DNA of 64,000 bases from Hyphobacterium indicum (GTDB lineage Bacteria; Pseudomonadota; Alphaproteobacteria; Caulobacterales; Maricaulaceae). Position numbers and translations under genes: made by a program. Positions 60,372 to 64,000 of this stretch are shown piece after piece. The notes under the pieces are model-generated. The model worked only from the letters and a program-made list of their open reading frames with translations, was not told where the DNA came from and searched no databases. The stretch covers positions 62,001-126,000 of the forward strand of contig NZ_QBDX01000003.1 in NCBI RefSeq assembly GCF_003129605.1. Reading direction: 5' to 3'. The number at the start of each line of letters is the position of its first letter. The stretch's first letter is position 1.

Positions 60372-61705
60372 CGCCGCTGGAACGGATAGAAGTCCGATCC
60401 CAGACCAAGAAGGCCGGTGAGCGCATCCAGCGCTTGCCGGCTTTCCTGCATCAGCGCCGGATCCGCCAGATCCTCGACACTCAGCGTGTCACGGTAATGC
60501 TGTTCGGCCCACTTGCAGAGCGCCGAATAGATTTCATCGGTCAGCAGACAGGCGGGGTTGACGGCCTGCGCCTCCTCGGGCGTCAGCACCACACGCAGCC
60601 GCAGGCAGGCAGGCCCGCCACCATTGCGCATGGACTGGCGCACATCGACATAATTCACTGTGCCGATCGGACCGTTGCCCGATGTCATTCTGCAACAATA
60701 AGCCTGCGTGGACGGGGTTTCCTCTGTCTCCACCGGTGCATTCAGCATCAAACGGTCCGCACCCGGCATCGCCAGCAATTGTGAATTGAAAAGATAGCTC
60801 GAGATCGCATCCGCAATCGGCACTTCGTTTTCCGGCACTTCCACAAAGACCGGCTCGAACAGCCCCTCGGCGGCAGCCCGGATGGCGGCCATCGCGCCAG
60901 TCTTGTCCTCGAATGCCAGCTCATGGAAGAAAAGCGTGGTCAACGTGCCAACGCAGACCACATCATTATGAAACGCCCCCGCATCTATCGCCGCCTGCCC
61001 CTGCCGGATGAACACACAGCGCTTCGGGTCCAGCCCATGTGCGCGTGCGACGGCCTCGCAGGCTTCACGAGTCTGGCGGGCGGGAAACCGGCCGGTCCAG
61101 GTCTCGCTGGCCTCGCGGCCATAGACGAATATTTCCACGCCCGGGCCGCCATGTTGCGCGCACAGGCGGACATGATTTGCCGCCCCCTCATCCGCGAAAG
61201 TCGATTGCGGCGGCAGGGGGGGATGCACGGCGAATCGATCACCGGTAAAAATCCGCGACAGGGCACGCTCCGTCGCCGGACCTTCGATGGACCGGTGTAA
61301 AGTCGTGATCAGATTGGCCGGCGTCAGGTGGAGACGGCCATCCGCGGTATCCGCGGACGGCGACACGGTGGCGGCATTCGCCGCCCACATCGGCGACGCC
61401 GAATACACATTGCGTAACAGCACCGGTGCGGATTTCGCTGCCGCCTCCAGGACTTGCGCATCCGATCCCGAGAATCCGGCCCGCCGCAGAAAACCGGTAT
61501 CCGGACGCTCCTGCGGAGGCAGAACGCCCTGTAACAGCCCGGCATCGGCGAGGGTCTTGGCTTTCTTCAGACCTTCCAGCACCGCCGCACGGGGGGCCGA
61601 TGCAGCGCCCCTATTCCTGTCGGATGCCATATTGCCGAAACTCAGTCCGCCATAATTGTGCGTCGGTCCGATAATCCCGTCGAAATTGGCTTCAACAGCT
61701 GTCAT
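60368..61705 (-). CDS. astB: N-succinylarginine dihydrolase
   Basis: The 445-residue enzyme converts N2-succinylarginine to N2-succinylornithine, releasing two ammonia and CO2, the second step of the arginine succinyltransferase pathway. Typical sequences are FDGIIGPTHNYGGLSFGN at the start, SPMWAANAATVSPSADT, and FHNDVVCVGTLTTLFFHE. Length is normal for AstB. The ATG overlaps the astD stop (ATGA), so the genes are co-translated in the order astA-astD-astB. Cytosolic. Confidence 0.95.
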   Translation of the reverse strand: MTAVEANFDGIIGPTHNYGGLSFGNMASDRNRGAASAPRAAVLEGLKKAKTLADAGLLQGVLPPQERPDTGFLRRAGFSGSDAQVLEAAAKSAPVLLRNVYSASPMWAANAATVSPSADTADGRLHLTPANLITTLHRSIEGPATERALSRIFTGDRFAVHPPLPPQSTFADEGAANHVRLCAQHGGPGVEIFVYGREASETWTGRFPARQTREACEAVARAHGLDPKRCVFIRQGQAAIDAGAFHNDVVCVGTLTTLFFHELAFEDKTGAMAAIRAAAEGLFEPVFVEVPENEVPIADAISSYLFNSQLLAMPGADRLMLNAPVETEETPSTQAYCCRMTSGNGPIGTVNYVDVRQSMRNGGGPACLRLRVVLTPEEAQAVNPACLLTDEIYSALCKWAEQHYRDTLSVEDLADPALMQESRQALDALTGLLGLGSDFYPFQRR

Positions 61706-63159
61706 TCCACGCCCCGTATAGCGATCCGTTCAGGCCGCGGAGCCAGCTGGCTGGCCACAGGGTAGGCACAATAATCCGCTGCATAATAGGCCGATGGCCG
61801 CAGGTTTCCGGACTGTCCCGGACCACCGAAAGGCATTGAACTGGCCGCGCCCGGCGTCGGGCGGTTCCAGTTGACGATGCCGGCGCGAACTTCGACGCGG
61901 AACCGGTCCCACAGTGCGGCATCATCACTGACCAGACCGGCGGACAGGCCATAGGCCGTATGATTGGCTTCCTGCAAGGCGGCCTCGAAACTGTCCACGC
62001 GGATAATCTTCACCAGCGGGCCGAAGACTTCGGCATCGGGATGTTCCGTCCCGGTCACGTCAATGATTCCCGGCGACACGAAGGCCGGCCCCTGGTCCAG
62101 AATATGCGCCTCGAGCAGACACTGCCCGCCACCTGCGACAAGCTTTTCCTGCGCCTTGATTACCTGCAGGGCAGCATCGGCGGTCACCAGCGGGCCCATG
62201 AATGGCTCCGGATCATCACTCCATGAACCCACAGGAATACGGCGGGAAATCCCGATAAGGCGCTCAACGACGGCATCTCCCGCCGCCCCTGCGGGCAGGA
62301 TGATCCGCCGCGCACACGAACAGCGCTGACCGGAACTGACAAAAGCAGAGAAAGCCGCAAGCCGGGCCGAAGCTTCGGCGTCTTCCGCATCCCAGATGAC
62401 CAACGGATTATTGCCGCCCATTTCCAGCGCCAGCTGTATTCCGGTCCGGCCGGCGAATTTCTTGTGAATGAACTGGCCGGTATTGTGCGAGCCCGTAAAC
62501 AGTACGCCATCCAGCTCTGCGTGATCGAGGGCGGCTGCCCCGGTTTCACGCGCGCCTTGCACCAGGTTGAGCACGCCGGGTGGAAGCCCCGCCTCCTCCC
62601 AGACATGGAGCATCCACTCACCGGCCGCCGGCGTCAGCTCCGAAGGTTTGAAAACACAGGAATTTCCGGCAATCAGTGCGGGTACGATATGGCCGTTGGG
62701 CAGATGTCCCGGGAAATTATACGGGCCGAGGACAAACATGACGCCCAGCGGCTTGTGACGCAATTCGGCCGATCCGAAATCCATCTCGGCCTGTGTTTCA
62801 CCCGTACGGTCATGATAGGCCTTGACCGAAATGGCGATCTTGCCCGCCATCGCCGCGGCCTCGCCCTGGCAGTCCCACAGCGGCTTTCCGGTCTCGCGCG
62901 CTATCAGCTCCGCAACCTCCGCCTTTTTCTCACTCAGCAAGGCGCCAAAGCGTTCAACAATCGCAATCCGGTCCGCCAGCGGCGTTCGCGCCCAGCCCGG
63001 AAACGCGGCGCGCGCAGCCATGAAGGCCGCATCGACATCTTCCGCACTCGCAGCATTACCCGTCCAGACCGTTTCACCGCTGGCCGGATCGATGGAGACA
63101 ATATTTCCGCCACCACCCGACCGCCATTCGCCACCGATAAAACACTGTCCCTGGGTCAT
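61702..63159 (-). CDS. astD: N-succinylglutamate 5-semialdehyde dehydrogenase
   Basis: The 485-residue aldehyde dehydrogenase oxidises succinylglutamate semialdehyde with NAD. Visible motifs are the cofactor region LGPYNFPGHLPNGHIVPALIAGN (in two parts), the general-base Glu in LALEMGGNNPLV near 244-255, and the nucleophile in SSGQRCSCARR near 275-285. The ATG at 63159 overlaps the astA stop by ATGA and has GGAGA upstream; an ATG at 63174 is an alternative. Confidence 0.94.
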   Translation of the reverse strand: MTQGQCFIGGEWRSGGGGNIVSIDPASGETVWTGNAASAEDVDAAFMAARAAFPGWARTPLADRIAIVERFGALLSEKKAEVAELIARETGKPLWDCQGEAAAMAGKIAISVKAYHDRTGETQAEMDFGSAELRHKPLGVMFVLGPYNFPGHLPNGHIVPALIAGNSCVFKPSELTPAAGEWMLHVWEEAGLPPGVLNLVQGARETGAAALDHAELDGVLFTGSHNTGQFIHKKFAGRTGIQLALEMGGNNPLVIWDAEDAEASARLAAFSAFVSSGQRCSCARRIILPAGAAGDAVVERLIGISRRIPVGSWSDDPEPFMGPLVTADAALQVIKAQEKLVAGGGQCLLEAHILDQGPAFVSPGIIDVTGTEHPDAEVFGPLVKIIRVDSFEAALQEANHTAYGLSAGLVSDDAALWDRFRVEVRAGIVNWNRPTPGAASSMPFGGPGQSGNLRPSAYYAADYCAYPVASQLAPRPERIAIRGVE

Positions 63160-64000
63160 GATTGCGGTCTCCATACGCGTACAGTCTCGCCTTCGCCCAT
63201 CTCAAGCGCGGCCTGGGCTTCCGCAGTCATCATCGCCTTGCCATCTTTCAGCGTGACGGGCGTACGAATACTGCGGAAATTCGAAAAATTGTCGCTCGAC
63301 ACGATGGCCTCGGTTTCACCGCTGCCGGTCGCGACTTCAAACACTTCGCTTTCCCGCGCTGTGCGGGCCTGGCGCGTCGGCACGGACATGAGCGGGCCAC
63401 CATCAAAAATATCGATATAGCGATTATAGGTGAAGCCTTCCCATTCCAGCAGGCGGCGCGCGCCAATGCCCTGCTCATGCGTCAGGCCGATCACCTCCCG
63501 GGCGGCCGGCGGGAGCAGGTCGAGATAAATCGGGTGCTTGGGCATAAGGTCCAGAATGAACTGGTTGTCCGAAGCCGCACTGAGCCGGTCGGCCTCGTCA
63601 AACGTCATGCGGAAGAACGGCCGCGAAACATGATCGAAAAACGGGGACGATCCATCCTCGCGGACCACACCGCGCAATTCCGCCAGAACATGCGGTCCGA
63701 AGCGGTCATAGTCGGCCGCGATCAGGAGATATCGTGTCTGCGCGACCAGACGTCCCGCCCCACTGCCCCTTGCAGCATCATTCACAAAAAGCGTACCGAC
63801 TTCCGAACACCCGGCAAAATCATTGACCAGGATCATCACATCCATGTCAAAGCGGCGGTCCGCTTCCGCAGATGATTGCGCCAGTGTGATGATCTTGAAA
63901 TCATAATAGGGCTTTGAAATTCCGACGGCATCCTTGACCGCCGAACAGCCGAGAACCTTGCCGCTTTCCGTGTCCTCCAGCATCATCTGGTAAGTGACTT
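63156..64000 (-). CDS. astA: arginine N-succinyltransferase (5' end missing)
   Basis: The frame is open through the window edge, so the N-terminus is missing. The visible 280 residues are AstA-like: YQMMLEDTESGKVLGCSAVKD at the left end, EVGTLFVNDAARGSGAGRLVAQTRYLL with the acyl-CoA-binding GNAT-type loop, and HEQGIGARRLLEWEGFTYNRYIDIFDGGP near the C-terminus. AstA transfers succinyl from succinyl-CoA to arginine, the first step of the pathway. The gene is the first visible member of astA-astD-astB; astC and astE are not in the window. Confidence 0.94.
   Translation of the reverse strand, partial: VTYQMMLEDTESGKVLGCSAVKDAVGISKPYYDFKIITLAQSSAEADRRFDMDVMILVNDFAGCSEVGTLFVNDAARGSGAGRLVAQTRYLLIAADYDRFGPHVLAELRGVVREDGSSPFFDHVSRPFFRMTFDEADRLSAASDNQFILDLMPKHPIYLDLLPPAAREVIGLTHEQGIGARRLLEWEGFTYNRYIDIFDGGPLMSVPTRQARTARESEVFEVATGSGETEAIVSSDNFSNFRSIRTPVTLKDGKAMMTAEAQAALEMGEGETVRVWRPQS

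Noticed and set aside
1-64000. CRISPR arrays, rRNA operons, intact IS elements
   Set aside because: I saw no regularly spaced direct-repeat arrays, no rRNA-like sequence and no transposase gene while reading the window.

Overview
The window looks like a chromosome segment of a GC-rich alphaproteobacterium, probably a marine or aquatic lineage near the Hyphomonadaceae/Maricaulaceae or Parvularculaceae. The lineage is inferred from gene style only: DUF2336 proteins next to an Hpt-domain protein, a Tat-exported M48 lipoprotein, a DUF3604/PpiC-like/HupE operon and an arginine succinyltransferase (ast) operon. No rRNA or species marker is present.

Left chromosomal flank (1-7.7 kb): a partial DUF819 membrane protein; an apparent three-gene operon of secreted M20 amidohydrolase, RidA-family protein and a rhizavidin-like avidin; an ABC exporter pair; metG; a DUF1761 membrane protein; and tRNA-Thr(TGT).

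Island (7.7-~37.9 kb): the 3' part of tRNA-Thr is repeated exactly (46 bp) at 7670-7715 and 9171-9216. Between the copies lies a 1.5-kb mini-island with two small genes, multiple GTGACCCCC repeats near both ends and no integrase. To its right is a larger mobilizable element. It starts with a large serine recombinase whose last codons lie in the tRNA-derived repeat. It continues with hypothetical genes and an ankyrin-like protein, a HipBA toxin-antitoxin locus with three evenly spaced operator-like sites, and a 12.5-kb apparent defence operon. That operon encodes an RHH-like protein, an SNF2-type helicase, a DUF4391 protein, a type III methylase (Mod), a type III restriction subunit (Res), a PHP/SMC-like ATPase (TrlF/Ppl type) and a small unknown protein. 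Then come ArdA antirestriction, an AbiE toxin-antitoxin pair, a TraG/VirD4-like coupling protein without evident membrane anchor, and a relaxase/MobC module. No mating-pair genes are present, so the element is probably mobilized by a helper. Its right edge has no visible copy of the att repeat and is placed only approximately.

Right chromosomal flank (37.9-64 kb): a secreted protein of three tandem repeats; a DUF3604, PpiC-like and HupE operon; a DsbA/kappa-GST-like protein; DUF1330; an MFS transporter; a lipoprotein cytochrome c; an outer-membrane-like protein and a class II aldolase; two DUF2336 proteins flanking nadK, a pseudo-receiver and an Hpt protein; a lytic transglycosylase; a ThiO/DadA-like oxidase; a DUF6491-like protein; an M48 peptidase; an AsmA protein; a four-domain beta/gamma-crystallin protein; and astA-astD-astB, with astA cut by the window end.

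Functionally, the island couples horizontal transfer (recombinase, relaxase, coupling protein, ArdA to evade host restriction) with stable maintenance (HipBA, AbiE) and antiphage defence. The chromosomal flanks are mainly envelope, transport and amino-acid catabolism genes.
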